From assembly GCF_004000925.1 (NCBI RefSeq), contig NZ_BIME01000015.1, positions 87,100 to 151,099 on the forward strand: a DNA stretch of 64,000 nt, in the 5' to 3' direction. The DNA comes from Paenibacillus illinoisensis NBRC 15959. Its GTDB lineage: Bacteria > Bacillota > Bacilli > Paenibacillales > Paenibacillaceae. Of this stretch, positions 8,991 through 17,978 are shown in pieces (the first letter of the stretch is position 1; every line of letters starts with the position of its first letter). The position numbers and the translations under genes were made by a program. Under the pieces are notes generated by a model. The model was given only the letters and a program-made list of their open reading frames with translations. It was not told where the DNA came from and made no database searches.

Positions 8991-10142
8991 ATGACGATCC
9001 GCTACAGTATCATTATTGCAACCTATAACCGGGCCCATCAGTTACCGCTTACACTGGCGGCTTTTGAGGCGCAGACCTACCCAAAACATCTTTTTGAAGT
9101 TATCGTCGCTGATGATGGTTCAACGGATGGAACGAAAGAACTGGTTGAAGCTTATCGTGCTTCATATTCATTGACCTATGTATCCCAAACAGAACAGCGC
9201 GGCAGATCTGCGATCCGTAATTTGGGGCTCCAGCATGCCAAAGGGTTGTACGTTATCTTTTGCGATGCTGACTTTCTGGCACTACCCGAGTTTATTCGAA
9301 CCGTGCGGCAGTATCATCGTAAAAATCCCAGAGCCGTGGTTTCTGGCTTTCCGCATTCTTTCGATGGTTCATATACCCACTACTATCCGGACTTTTCCCC
9401 AGAAGAGAAAGAACATTGTCATGCCGTCCTCGCAGCTTCAAACTCATGGCGTCCCGAACTAGAAGCTGTGAATGAAATTATCCCGTTGGTAACACCCGCA
9501 GATATCATTCATCATACAGATGCTTTGTCACGAGTGGTTTTCCCATCCAAAATGCCGCCAGGTGTCATCAAACAATTTGCAAGCACAGATGTAGCACCCT
9601 GGATGGTATTTGTTACTCGGTGTGTATCCGTCCGGCGTAGTCTGTTGAATCGAGTAGGGGGTTTTAACGAAAGGTATGTACTTTATGGGCTTGAAGACTG
9701 GGATTTGGGCTACAGGCTGCACCGTTTGAAAGTGCCTTTCTATTGCATCAAAGAGGTCGTAGGCTATCATCAGGAGCACCCAACCCACTTCCGGGGGGAT
9801 GTGCTCAATACGGAGAATCTGCGAATCATGTTGGAAACCTATGGCTTCAATGATTCCGCACTGAATTTATTTTGCGTTGTGCCTCCATCCGCTGACCTCG
9901 AAACCTACAAAAATACACTGAGGATCTTGCGCAGAGGGTTCCGGTCCAGAACAACACGTTCTTCCGCACGATTGTTAAAAAGGACACTACGAATTGCAGC
10001 CAAGCAGTTCTTACTCCAATCTGATGCAGAGGCATACAAAAAATCATTAGCTAAAATACAGCGAAGAGCAGCAGGCAGGAAAAGCAGAGTGGCTCGTGTT
10101 TTACGGGATATGGTTCAAAGGTCTGAAAAATTGGTGGAGTAG
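8991..10142 (+). CDS. Glycosyltransferase family 2 protein
   Basis: This 383-residue protein begins SIIIATYNRAHQLPLTLAAF and contains DDGSTDGT and the metal-binding DAD of IFCDADFLALPEF, the marks of a GT-A fold family 2 glycosyltransferase. The ED motif in YGLEDWDLGYRLHR is the usual acceptor-side acidic pair of inverting enzymes. The last 70 residues are very rich in Arg and Lys and have no transmembrane helix. It starts at ATG behind AAGGGGGAAATTAGC and stands alone between divergent and convergent neighbours. Donor and acceptor cannot be predicted. Confidence 0.88.
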   Translation: MTIRYSIIIATYNRAHQLPLTLAAFEAQTYPKHLFEVIVADDGSTDGTKELVEAYRASYSLTYVSQTEQRGRSAIRNLGLQHAKGLYVIFCDADFLALPEFIRTVRQYHRKNPRAVVSGFPHSFDGSYTHYYPDFSPEEKEHCHAVLAASNSWRPELEAVNEIIPLVTPADIIHHTDALSRVVFPSKMPPGVIKQFASTDVAPWMVFVTRCVSVRRSLLNRVGGFNERYVLYGLEDWDLGYRLHRLKVPFYCIKEVVGYHQEHPTHFRGDVLNTENLRIMLETYGFNDSALNLFCVVPPSADLETYKNTLRILRRGFRSRTTRSSARLLKRTLRIAAKQFLLQSDAEAYKKSLAKIQRRAAGRKSRVARVLRDMVQRSEKLVE

Positions 10143-10220
10143 GTTAGGACTCACGTTAGAAGCTTAAAAAGTGCTGATGGGTTGATAATTCAATTCTTCT
10201 TTTCAAATAAAAACACAACA

Positions 10221-10256
10221 AAAAGCCTCCTATCTACATCTCTGCAGATGGGAGGC
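10221..10256 (-). terminator. Terminator of the aldo/keto reductase gene
   Basis: On the minus strand GCCTCCCATCT (10256-10246) pairs with AGATAGGAGGC (10235-10225) and is followed by TTTTTGTTG. The plus strand lacks a T run, so it serves the minus-strand gene. Confidence 0.8.
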
Positions 10257-10319
10257 GACGTATCCTACATACTCGTTTTTCTCACCCTTATGGTGAATAG
10301 TACGGTTTCATTATTTACT

Positions 10320-11174
10320 TTAAAACTCTTCGTATTCGCTCGGGTCCTGTCCCCATAACCGTCCATCTTGACGATTGAATGACGAGATCACTTCCATCTC
10401 CTGCTCGCTCAGCTCAAAATCGAAGATATCGATGTTCTCCTTCTGGTGTTGAAGGGAGCCTGCTTTCGGAATTGGAATGGAACCCAGTTGGGTATGCCAG
10501 CGCAAAATGACCTGTGTTCCTGTTTTGCCATGAGCTTCTGCTATGCGGAGGATCTTCTCATCCTTCACCACATCCTGCACGGCATCATTACCACGGCCAA
10601 TAGGACTCCAGGATTCATTGACAATACCATGCTCCGAATCCTTCTTCCGCTGCTCGGCTTGGTCAAAAAACGGATGCAGCTCGATCTGGTTCAGACTTGG
10701 GGCTACCCCAGTCTCTTTAATCAGACGCTCATTATGTTCAGGCAGGAAGTTGCTAACTCCGATGGAGCGGATATATCCACGTTTCTTCGCCTCAATGAGT
10801 GCCTGCCAGGCTTCAACATACTTATCCTGCTTCGGATTCGGCCAGTGAATGAGATATAGGTCATAGTAATCCAGGTCTGCCCTGTATAACGATTCCTCGA
10901 TGGCTACGATTGCCTTATTATAATCGTGATAACGCCCAGGCAGTTTGGAAGAGACCAGCAGTTCTTCTCTCGCAACAGAGCTCTGCTTGATGGCCTTTCC
11001 GACTGTCGCCTCGTTCTCATAGTTATAGGCCGTATCAATCAAACGGTAACCTACATCCAGCGCAGATACGATGGATTTAACACCTTCTGCACCTTTTAAG
11101 CTATAGGTACCAAACCCAATTGCCGGTACTTTCAAGCCATCATTCAACGTATATTCCGGAATTTGATGATTCAT
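10320..11174 (-). CDS. Aldo/keto reductase
   Basis: About 284 residues from MNHQIPEYTLNDG, chosen because AAAGGAGAGTCTTCAG precedes this ATG; an in-frame ATG 11 codons upstream lacks a site. The catalytic tetrad is visible as Asp and Tyr in DTAYNYENE, Lys in VSSKLPG and His in LIHWP, and the C-terminal part has the NADPH-binding IPIPKAG and IDIFDFELSEQE. It is a cytosolic NADPH-dependent carbonyl reductase of the YtbE/YvgN type. Its substrate is not predictable and it appears monocistronic. Confidence 0.92.
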   Translation of the reverse strand: MNHQIPEYTLNDGLKVPAIGFGTYSLKGAEGVKSIVSALDVGYRLIDTAYNYENEATVGKAIKQSSVAREELLVSSKLPGRYHDYNKAIVAIEESLYRADLDYYDLYLIHWPNPKQDKYVEAWQALIEAKKRGYIRSIGVSNFLPEHNERLIKETGVAPSLNQIELHPFFDQAEQRKKDSEHGIVNESWSPIGRGNDAVQDVVKDEKILRIAEAHGKTGTQVILRWHTQLGSIPIPKAGSLQHQKENIDIFDFELSEQEMEVISSFNRQDGRLWGQDPSEYEEF

Positions 11175-11339
11175 CTGAAGACTCTCCTTTGCTAAAAAGG
11201 TATACAAAACGAACGGAAAATTAGTTAGTCCCTCTCGTTTATTCTACCCCTCCATGCACGATTGAATCAATTCTTTCCAGACGTGCAGGCCTTCATTAAT
11301 GCATATGAGCTGAACTCAGTATCCTCTGGTAATCATACT

Positions 11340-12593
11340 TTAATAGCCGCGTGAAAATTGCGGGCTTTCCTTAAGCTGAACGATATCGTGACCCGTTGGG
11401 TTTTGGAAAGCACGAAGACCAAACGTCGGCGCCACAGCAAAGATGTGGTCAAAGATATCGGCCTGCACCGATTCATACACTCCCCAGGTGATATCATTGC
11501 TGAATGCATAGATCTCGAGCGGAAGTCCGTTGTCTCCCGGTGCTAGCTGTCTCACGATCAACGTCATATCCTGATGAATCTTCGGATGATTTTTCAGATA
11601 CTGATGGATGTATTCCCGGAATACCCCCACATTCGTTAGCTGTCTGCCGTTTACTTTGCTCTCCGTATTAATCTGATGCTCCATATTGTACTCGTTAATT
11701 TCATTGATTCGCGTAGCGATATAGTCGGTAAGGTAGTGAATCTTCCGGAATTCATCAATCATGTCCTCGGTGCAAAAGGTGATACTGCTTGTATCAATAT
11801 AGACGCTTCGCTTAATCCTTCTGCCGCCGGATACCTGCATGCCTCGCCAGTTTCTGAACGAGTCCGATATCAGGGCATAACTCGGAATCATCGTGATCGT
11901 TTTATCAAAATTTCTTACCTTAACCGTATTGAGTGTAATGTCAATGACATCACCGTCTGCATTATACTTCGGCATTTCAATCCAATCACCAACACGCACC
12001 ATGTCATTCGAGGATAATTGAACGCCTGCCACGAGGCCCAGGATGGAGTCCTTGAAGACCAGCATCAGCACCGCTGATAACGCACCAAGCCCACTGAGAA
12101 TAATCAACGGATTCTGACCAATAAGGCTCGAAATGACGATAATGCCCCCGATGATGAAAAGAATAATCTTGGCGACCTGGATATACCCTTTGATTGGCCT
12201 GATCTTGGATACTTCATAGGAACGATATATGTCATCAAACACATTGAGCAGCGCATTAAATACAGTGATCGTCACCACAATCATGTACGTCATTGCAGCC
12301 TTCTCAATCAGGGCCTGATAGGATGGAAAGACATAAGCAGAATAATAGATAATAATGGCCGGTACGAGATGCGACAGCTTGTGGAACAGCTTTTTCTCCA
12401 CAAAGATATGGCCCCATTTGTACCGATTGTTATTGACGATATGATGAATCGTCTTCAGCACGATTTTTTTGGCAATATAATTCGCCAGGATGGAGATCAC
12501 CGCAATAAAAATAACCATGATGATGTTTGAAAGAATGCCAATGGTTTGTTCACTCATACCCGTTCCGTCTAGTTGTTTTTTGATAAAATCCAT
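11340..12593 (-). CDS. MscS-family mechanosensitive channel (YbdG-like)
   Basis: This 417-residue membrane protein has about five N-terminal hydrophobic helices. The pore-lining segment (LIILSGLGALSAVLMLVFKDSILGLVAGVQLSS) and the beta domain (VRVGDWIEMPKYNADGDVIDI) are typical of MscS channels. The insertion and C-terminal part resemble the YbdG branch, which responds to mild hypo-osmotic stress. It starts at ATG behind TTAGGAGGAAACA. The gene is isolated, with no visible operon partner. Confidence 0.9.
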   Translation of the reverse strand: MDFIKKQLDGTGMSEQTIGILSNIIMVIFIAVISILANYIAKKIVLKTIHHIVNNNRYKWGHIFVEKKLFHKLSHLVPAIIIYYSAYVFPSYQALIEKAAMTYMIVVTITVFNALLNVFDDIYRSYEVSKIRPIKGYIQVAKIILFIIGGIIVISSLIGQNPLIILSGLGALSAVLMLVFKDSILGLVAGVQLSSNDMVRVGDWIEMPKYNADGDVIDITLNTVKVRNFDKTITMIPSYALISDSFRNWRGMQVSGGRRIKRSVYIDTSSITFCTEDMIDEFRKIHYLTDYIATRINEINEYNMEHQINTESKVNGRQLTNVGVFREYIHQYLKNHPKIHQDMTLIVRQLAPGDNGLPLEIYAFSNDITWGVYESVQADIFDHIFAVAPTFGLRAFQNPTGHDIVQLKESPQFSRGY

Positions 12594-12801
12594 TGTTTCC
12601 TCCTAACGCAGTCTAGTTTAGCTTTTCATTATAAATGACTCTTCTGTGCGAAGCAAAATTCAAGTTAAGAGGCACATGTAAAAGGTATGCTAGTTTGTCG
12701 GAGTTAAGAATCTAGAGTAGATATAGATATATGCAGTCCATTTTCTAAATAATAAAATCCAGTTATGGTAGACTATACTTACTTCATATTTTTATAGGAG
12801 G

Positions 12802-13239
12802 GTGATTGACCTGAGGAAATATATTGGTTTGGTTTTGTTATTGGGCCTCATTCTAAGCTTAACTACTGCCTGCTCTTCGAATGAGAGTGAGTCTGCGATT
12901 ACTCTTGATGATATTGTCACCAAGTTCCGAGAGGCTGGACTTGAGATTGAATCTCCAACGGAGTCTATCAGTGAGGAACATGGATTAGCTAACTTAGGTT
13001 TTAAAGATGTGAAGCCCATTCTGGTGCCGGCTTTAGGTGAAGGTGAGGGTGGGTATCTATTCTTGTTTGAGGATAAAACGGAGCTTGAGAAGCTGAAGGA
13101 TTATTACGAGGAACCTGGAAAATCAACGCTTATGCCTAATTCGCATGCCTATGCTCAAGATAATATCCTGTTGCAGATGAGTGACCAAATGAGTCAAACC
13201 GAGTTTGATCGATATGTAGAGGTTATCAAGGATTTATGA
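12802..13239 (+). CDS. Small lipoprotein of unknown function
   Basis: The frame encodes a lipoprotein with signal RKYIGLVLLLGLILSLTTAC, Cys as the lipidated residue, and an acidic mature part of about 120 residues that I do not recognise. The start is unusual. AGGAGG lies at 12796-12801, directly against the GTG at 12802, whereas the in-frame CTG at 12811 sits 9 bases downstream and gives a normal signal peptide (M-RKYIG). No ATG or TTG is available in frame there. A terminator follows at 13246-13276, so it is monocistronic. Confidence 0.75.
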   Translation: MIDLRKYIGLVLLLGLILSLTTACSSNESESAITLDDIVTKFREAGLEIESPTESISEEHGLANLGFKDVKPILVPALGEGEGGYLFLFEDKTELEKLKDYYEEPGKSTLMPNSHAYAQDNILLQMSDQMSQTEFDRYVEVIKDL

Positions 13240-13245
13240 AAAATT

Positions 13246-13276
13246 AGTTCCTTAGTACATTCTAGGGAACTTTTTA
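13246..13276 (+). terminator. Terminator of the small lipoprotein gene
   Basis: AGTTCC (13246-13251) pairs with GGAACT (13266-13271), followed by TTTTT. Confidence 0.75.
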
Positions 13277-13340
13277 AATTCCCTTAATCCTGTCGTGATT
13301 CTCTACTTGCTCACTTAGGATCGTCATGATTGGCTTTGTA

Positions 13341-13565
13341 TCACTCATGGTAATCAAATTCCTTCCTTTCTCCTGTTGAATCAAAAATAATTTCAAATTT
13401 ATTTCCCTCTGCGTCTTCACGTATACGTCTGTTATTCTTAATATAATAAATGGACGCTCCTGATTCCTTGGCTTGCTTCCGTGCATGTTGAGTAGCCTTT
13501 TTTAGTATTTCTTGGAGTTGCTTTCGATCTACAAACATCTTGAATTCATCCACCTTTTCATTCAT
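13341..13565 (-). CDS. Small highly charged protein, unknown function
   Basis: A 74-residue soluble protein, with an alternative start at codon 10 (13538) that has GGTGG upstream. It is rich in Lys, Arg, Asp and Glu, with a predicted helical first half (RKQLQEILKKATQHARKQA) and a second half of IYYIKNNRRIRED and FEIIFDSTGERKEF that looks like beta strands. I do not recognise a domain. It follows the tmRNA gene but is separated from it by that gene's terminator, and an AT-rich TATATT sequence before it could be its -10. Small proteins of this kind are often stress-related, but that is only a guess. Confidence 0.6.
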   Translation of the reverse strand: MNEKVDEFKMFVDRKQLQEILKKATQHARKQAKESGASIYYIKNNRRIREDAEGNKFEIIFDSTGERKEFDYHE

Positions 13566-13587
13566 TTTCGGTTAATATAATATATAA

Positions 13588-13623
13588 TAAAAAAACCACC
13601 AACCAGAACAACTGGTTGATGGC
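13588..13623 (-). terminator. Terminator of ssrA
   Basis: On the minus strand CCATCAACCAG (13622-13612) pairs with CTGGTTGGTGG (13606-13596), followed by TTTTTTT, about 20 bases after the mature tmRNA 3' end. Confidence 0.88.
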
Positions 13624-13641
13624 TTTCTTGTTTCGCTCTAA

Positions 13642-14003
13642 TGGAGGCGAGGGGAGTCGAACCCCTGTCCGAAGATAACGACACATAAGCTTCTACGGGT
13701 GTAGTCACAGTTTTGATGTCACCCGAGTATCGCCCCGTAACCGGCTATACGTTGGGTCAGCCTGATTGTCTTCTTCAGCACACCCCAGGCGGAGATGTGA
13801 CAGCGTATCCCACTACTTGTTAGCCCCTAATCCTGTCACATGGGCGATGCAGGTTAGAAGCACGCACACAGTTTCTTAGGCTGCGAAAGCGTAGTTGTTT
13901 TGTTGTTTGCCGTTTAATAGGCTTTAGCGTTGATGAAGCGGACGCGTCCCCACTACCCGCTACCCATGCTCGAACTATCCCCGTCGAATCCATAAACGCC
14001 CCC
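13642..14003 (-). ncRNA. ssrA: Transfer-messenger RNA (tmRNA)
   Basis: The minus strand begins GGGGGCGTTTATGG, with GATTCGACGGGG following, and ends GGGGTTCGACTCCCC, CGCCTCCA, which are the tRNA-like ends of a one-piece tmRNA of about 362 bases including CCA. The tag frame runs from GGC at 13911-13909 to TAA at 13878-13876 and encodes GKQQNNYAFAA; with the alanine from charged tmRNA the tag is A-GKQQNNYAFAA. The last residues, AFAA, match the hydrophobic degron read by ClpXP-type proteases. It rescues stalled ribosomes together with SmpB, encoded just upstream. Confidence 0.96.
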
Positions 14004-14478
14004 TCATATAAGAAGGGCTCCAGGATTAATCCGTGAATACGGAGCAAAGGTGCTGCACATCTTTTTCCTCCAAGGTAAAAAGATGCTCTTTCAAACTCGG
14101 CATTCCTGTCTGCTACATGAATAATCATATCACAGGACCGAATGCAGATATAGTACAGATTACTGGAAGTCATACCAGCATGCTGAGCATCAGTGCAAAA
14201 TTAACCAATGCACCATCTGAGGCTCAATCGTCTACATATTATACCGCGTCCCTCGGACGAAGTAAAGTTTACCAGCAAGAGGTTGCGAACAACTTTACTT
14301 CCTTTATTTTACCCACAATTGGTACAGACTACGCAGAGAGCAGCTACATTTAATGCATCAACTGAATCCGTTCGCTCAGCAACTTCACACCTAACTCTAT
14401 CTTATGCATCCTGTGCTTGCAGGTTTACCTTCTCAAGGCTCTTCCCAAACATCCTAACAGCAGCACCCACGTAAAATA
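14004..14478. other. Non-coding region upstream of ssrA
   Basis: About 475 bp between the tmRNA 5' end and the smpB terminator hold no credible gene on either strand. The only promoter-like signal found is at 14238-14266. A 10-bp perfect inverted repeat covers its -35 (AAGTAAAGTT at 14260-14269 and AACTTTACTT at 14291-14300). Confidence 0.5.
14238..14266 (-). promoter_or_regulatory. Candidate ssrA promoter
   Basis: On the minus strand TTTACT (14266-14261), a 17-bp spacer and TATAAT (14243-14238). A start near 14231 would give a precursor leader of about 230 bases before the mature tmRNA end, which is long, so a nearer weaker promoter is possible. Confidence 0.45.
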
Positions 14479-14520
14479 ATAAAAATCCCAAGCTCCGCCC
14501 GATCCCGGGCCAAACTTGAG
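14479..14520 (-). terminator. Terminator of smpB
   Basis: On the minus strand GCCCG (14510-14506) pairs with CGGGC (14501-14497), extended imperfectly by CAAG/CTTG, followed by ATTTTTATTATTTT. Confidence 0.65.
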
Positions 14521-14586
14521 ATCCTCATTTACTTCGCATCTAAATTAAACTTATGACAGCCTCCTGCGAAGCTGAAGCACTTCCAA

Positions 14587-15069
14587 TCAGCGAGCAATCT
14601 TCTGCTTCTCACGCAGTGCCCGTTGAATATCACGCTGTGCATCCCGCTTCGCAGCAGACTCACGTTTATCATACTGCTTCTTACCTTTACCCAGGCCAAG
14701 CAGCAATTTCGCATATCCATTACGCACATAAATCTTCAGCGGCACAATACTGTATCCTTCCTGCTTCGACAATCCAAGCAGCTTGTTAATCTGAGATTTG
14801 TGCAGCAGCAGCTTGCGTGTACGCGTCGGATCAAGCGGATTATGTCGGTTCCCTTGTTCAAAAGGACTAATATGCATATTATGAATGTGAATTTCACCGT
14901 TGCGAATCGTGGCAAACGCATCTCCAATATTCGCACGGCCGTTACGAAGAGATTTGATCTCCGTTCCGGTAAGCACCATGCCCGCTTCATACGTATCTTC
15001 AATGAAGTAGTCATGGGAAGCCTTTTTATTCTGTGCAAGCACTTTACTCTGTCCATCATTCTTGCCCAT
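14587..15069 (-). CDS. smpB: SsrA-binding protein SmpB
   Basis: This 160-residue protein is the tmRNA-binding partner in trans-translation. It has the SmpB signature from ASHDYFIEDTYEAGMVLTGTEIKSLR and the basic C-terminal tail (KGKKQYDKRESAAKRDAQRDIQRALREKQKIAR) that enters the decoding site. The start at MGKNDGQ is supported by AGAAGGAGTGAGGAC. The frame extends 39 codons upstream without any ribosome site. It lies about 180 bp after rnr and before ssrA, so the three trans-translation components are adjacent. Confidence 0.96.
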   Translation of the reverse strand: MGKNDGQSKVLAQNKKASHDYFIEDTYEAGMVLTGTEIKSLRNGRANIGDAFATIRNGEIHIHNMHISPFEQGNRHNPLDPTRTRKLLLHKSQINKLLGLSKQEGYSIVPLKIYVRNGYAKLLLGLGKGKKQYDKRESAAKRDAQRDIQRALREKQKIAR

Positions 15070-15248
15070 GTCCTCACTCCTTCTCCGTAAAATAAGCCGG
15101 TACCAATGCTCTATAGCCGCGCACCCGATGATGCCCAGGTACCCTAGCCAGACCTTAATTGTAGCAAGGACCGCTGTTAAAATCAAGAAAGAGGCAGCAT
15201 ATGCCGCCCCTTCTCATTACACACATTTCATGCTGTACGAAACGAATA

Positions 15249-17978
15249 TTACTTTTTCTTCTTCCGTACAAAAGCGGCTGTTCCATTAGCGGAAGCACCT
15301 TTGTTCTTTTTCCGTTTACGGCGCGGAGCTCCGGCTTCTTGCGTACCTCCAGGTGTAGCTGCTTCGCCGATAAAGATACCGCTAGGTGACGTCTTTTTGC
15401 GTCCACCGCCACCTTTTCCGCCGCCCTTGCCAGATTTGAAGCTGCCTTCGCCACGGCCTTTACCGCTGTTCAGATCAGTCCCTTGAGCGCCAGTGCCGCT
15501 GTCCTGACTGGACGGCGCGGAGCTATACCCACCTTTACCCGATCCAAAACCAAAGCTTACCGCTCCAGTTCCTTTGCTGCGAGCAGCTGGTGCACTGGCA
15601 TCTCCCGTGCGGCGTTCACCTTTCGGTTTACCGCCACCTTTTCCACTGAAGCTGCCACGTCCACCCTTGCTGCTCTCTTCCGGTGCTCTTCCACCGCGGC
15701 TTCCTCCGCCTTTGCCTCCACGCGAGCCACTGAATCCACCAGAACCGCCTTTGGCGCCACTCCGGCCACCACCGCCAGCAGGACGTCCACCTCTGCCGCC
15801 TCGGTTGCCGCCACCAAAGCCGCCTGGCCGTTCGCTGCGTGGCTTCATATCCACCATTTCAAAGTCAATCGTGTATTCTTCCATGCTCACGCGAGCAACA
15901 CGAATCTTCACCTCATCTCCGATACGGAACACTTTCGAGGTTCGCTCACCAATGAGAGCCATATGCTGATCGTCAAAGTGGTAATAGTCGTCCGTCAGTG
16001 CACTCAATCGGATCAAGCCTTCTACCGTATTCTCGAGTTCAATGAACATGCCGAAGCTGGTTACACTGCTGATCATGCCCTCGAATTCTTCGCCGACCTT
16101 ATCGAGCATGTACTCAGCTTTCTTCATTTTCTCTGTATCCCGCTCGGCTTCAACCGCCACACGTTCACGCTCAGATGATTGCTGCGCAATATCGGACATG
16201 CGTGACGCCAGGTATTCCTGACGATTCTCAGGCAGCGCACCCTTGTTCTCAATCACTTCCCGAATGACACGGTGAATAACCAGATCGGGGTAACGACGAA
16301 TTGGTGATGTGAAGTGACTATAGAACTCAGCCGCGAGGCCAAAGTGTCCTGACATCTCCGCATCATACTTCGCCTGCTTCATGGAACGCAGCATCATCGT
16401 ACTGATCACCGTCTGTTCCTTCGTTCCATTGATATCCTCAAGCAGGGACTGAAGTGCACGAGGGTGAATCGCGTTACCGCGTCCTTTTACATGGTGTCCG
16501 AAGTTCGCTGCAAAAGCGAGGAAGTTTTGCAATTTTTCCTGATCGGGATCTTCATGCACACGATAGATAAACGGAACCTTCAACCAGTGGAAGTGCTCTG
16601 CCACGGTCTCATTGGCCGCCAGCATGAATTCTTCAATGATTTGCTCTGCAATGGAACGCTCGCGTTTGACGATATCTACAGGTTTGCCTTCTTCGTTCAC
16701 GATGATTTTGGATTCTTCAAAATCAAAGTCAACCGCACCCCGGCGCATGCGCATCGCGCGAAGCTTGAGGGCAATTTCTTTCATCAGATGGAAGTCATCC
16801 ACCAGATCCTTGTAGCGCTCCAGCAATTCCGGCTCTTCGCCTTCAAGAATTTTACGAACGTTGGCATACGTCATACGCTCTTTGGTTTTGATCACACTCG
16901 TGAAAATGTCGTGCTTCACAACCTTCATCTGGTCGTTGAACTCCATTTCACAGGACAGCGTAAGGCGATCCACCTGTGGGTTCAAACTGCAGATCCCGTT
17001 CGATAGACGATGCGGCAGCATCGGAATAACACGGTCTACCAAGTACACACTGCATCCGCGGTTATATGCTTCCTGATCCAGTTTGGAGTTCTCGCGTACA
17101 TAGTATCCGACATCCGCAATATGAACACCCAGACGGTAGTTCCCGTTCGGCAGCTTCTCCACATTGACGGCATCGTCGAGATCCTTGGCGTCTTCGCCAT
17201 CGATGGTTACGATGTTTAATCCACGCAAGTCACGGCGGCCCTGCTGTACAATCTCTTCATCCGTAATGGATTCCGGAGCTTGTTCTGCTTCTTCCACCAC
17301 TTCATCAGGGAATGCTTCCGGCAGCTGATGCTTACGAATGACAGACAATATATCAATGCCTGGATCATCCTTATGTCCAAGAATCTCAATAATTTCGCCT
17401 TCTGCCGCAGCGCGACCTTCCGGGTAGCTCACGATTTTGGCAACGACTTTTTGTCCATCTACAGCCCCGGCAGAATTCGTACGCGGAATGAAAATATCAC
17501 GGTTAATCCGCTTATCGTCCGGAATGACGAAGCCATATACCTCATGGTTTTGGAACACACCAACCACTTGGGTAACTGCACGGGTAACAATGCGTACGAT
17601 CTCGCCTTCCAAACGTCCGTTGGATGGACCCTGAGACGTCACTTTAACAAGGACCGTGTCCCCGTTCATCGCGCTCTTCATATCATTGGCATGGATGTAG
17701 ACATCCGGATGCTCTTTATCCTCAGGGATGAGAAAAGCAAATCCCTTCGCATGTGCCTGCAGCCTTCCGCGAACCAGGTTCATGCGTTCAGGCATGCCGT
17801 ACCTGTTGTTACGGGTAAGCAGAATCTTGCCGGATTCCTCCAGTGTATTCAGCATGATCAAAAAGGCTTTGAAATCAGCTGCATCTTCAATCTCGAAGTG
17901 CTGTTCCAGCTCCTGATAGGTCATCGGTTTATAAGCGGTTTCCCGCATGAAGTCGAGCAATTGTTGTTCTGTTATCAT
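15249..17978 (-). CDS. rnr: Ribonuclease R with long Gly/Arg/Lys-rich tail
   Basis: This 909-residue protein is a 3'-5' exoribonuclease of the RNase II/R family. The order is an N-terminal winged helix (TEQQLLDFMRETAYKPM), cold-shock domains, the RNB catalytic domain with the aspartate cluster DGEDAKDLDDAVN, and an S1 domain ending near residue 712. After this comes a tail of about 197 residues made largely of RGG, GGK and SGKGG, finishing in RKRKKNKG and RKKKK. The tail makes it much longer than the B. subtilis enzyme of about 780 residues. RNase R degrades structured RNA and, with SmpB-tmRNA, non-stop messages, which fits the adjacent smpB and ssrA. Start ATG follows CCGAGGTGAATATTA. Confidence 0.95.
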   Translation of the reverse strand: MITEQQLLDFMRETAYKPMTYQELEQHFEIEDAADFKAFLIMLNTLEESGKILLTRNNRYGMPERMNLVRGRLQAHAKGFAFLIPEDKEHPDVYIHANDMKSAMNGDTVLVKVTSQGPSNGRLEGEIVRIVTRAVTQVVGVFQNHEVYGFVIPDDKRINRDIFIPRTNSAGAVDGQKVVAKIVSYPEGRAAAEGEIIEILGHKDDPGIDILSVIRKHQLPEAFPDEVVEEAEQAPESITDEEIVQQGRRDLRGLNIVTIDGEDAKDLDDAVNVEKLPNGNYRLGVHIADVGYYVRENSKLDQEAYNRGCSVYLVDRVIPMLPHRLSNGICSLNPQVDRLTLSCEMEFNDQMKVVKHDIFTSVIKTKERMTYANVRKILEGEEPELLERYKDLVDDFHLMKEIALKLRAMRMRRGAVDFDFEESKIIVNEEGKPVDIVKRERSIAEQIIEEFMLAANETVAEHFHWLKVPFIYRVHEDPDQEKLQNFLAFAANFGHHVKGRGNAIHPRALQSLLEDINGTKEQTVISTMMLRSMKQAKYDAEMSGHFGLAAEFYSHFTSPIRRYPDLVIHRVIREVIENKGALPENRQEYLASRMSDIAQQSSERERVAVEAERDTEKMKKAEYMLDKVGEEFEGMISSVTSFGMFIELENTVEGLIRLSALTDDYYHFDDQHMALIGERTSKVFRIGDEVKIRVARVSMEEYTIDFEMVDMKPRSERPGGFGGGNRGGRGGRPAGGGGRSGAKGGSGGFSGSRGGKGGGSRGGRAPEESSKGGRGSFSGKGGGKPKGERRTGDASAPAARSKGTGAVSFGFGSGKGGYSSAPSSQDSGTGAQGTDLNSGKGRGEGSFKSGKGGGKGGGGRKKTSPSGIFIGEAATPGGTQEAGAPRRKRKKNKGASANGTAAFVRKKKK

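Noticed and set aside
13820..14173. Minus-strand 117-residue frame across the tmRNA 5' half
   Set aside because: It lies over the structured tmRNA and has no ribosome site or protein-like composition.
15249..15842. Frameshift or read-through as the origin of the RNase R tail
   Set aside because: The tail continues in frame with the S1 domain and ends in typical basic residues, with no sign of a second gene or broken frame.
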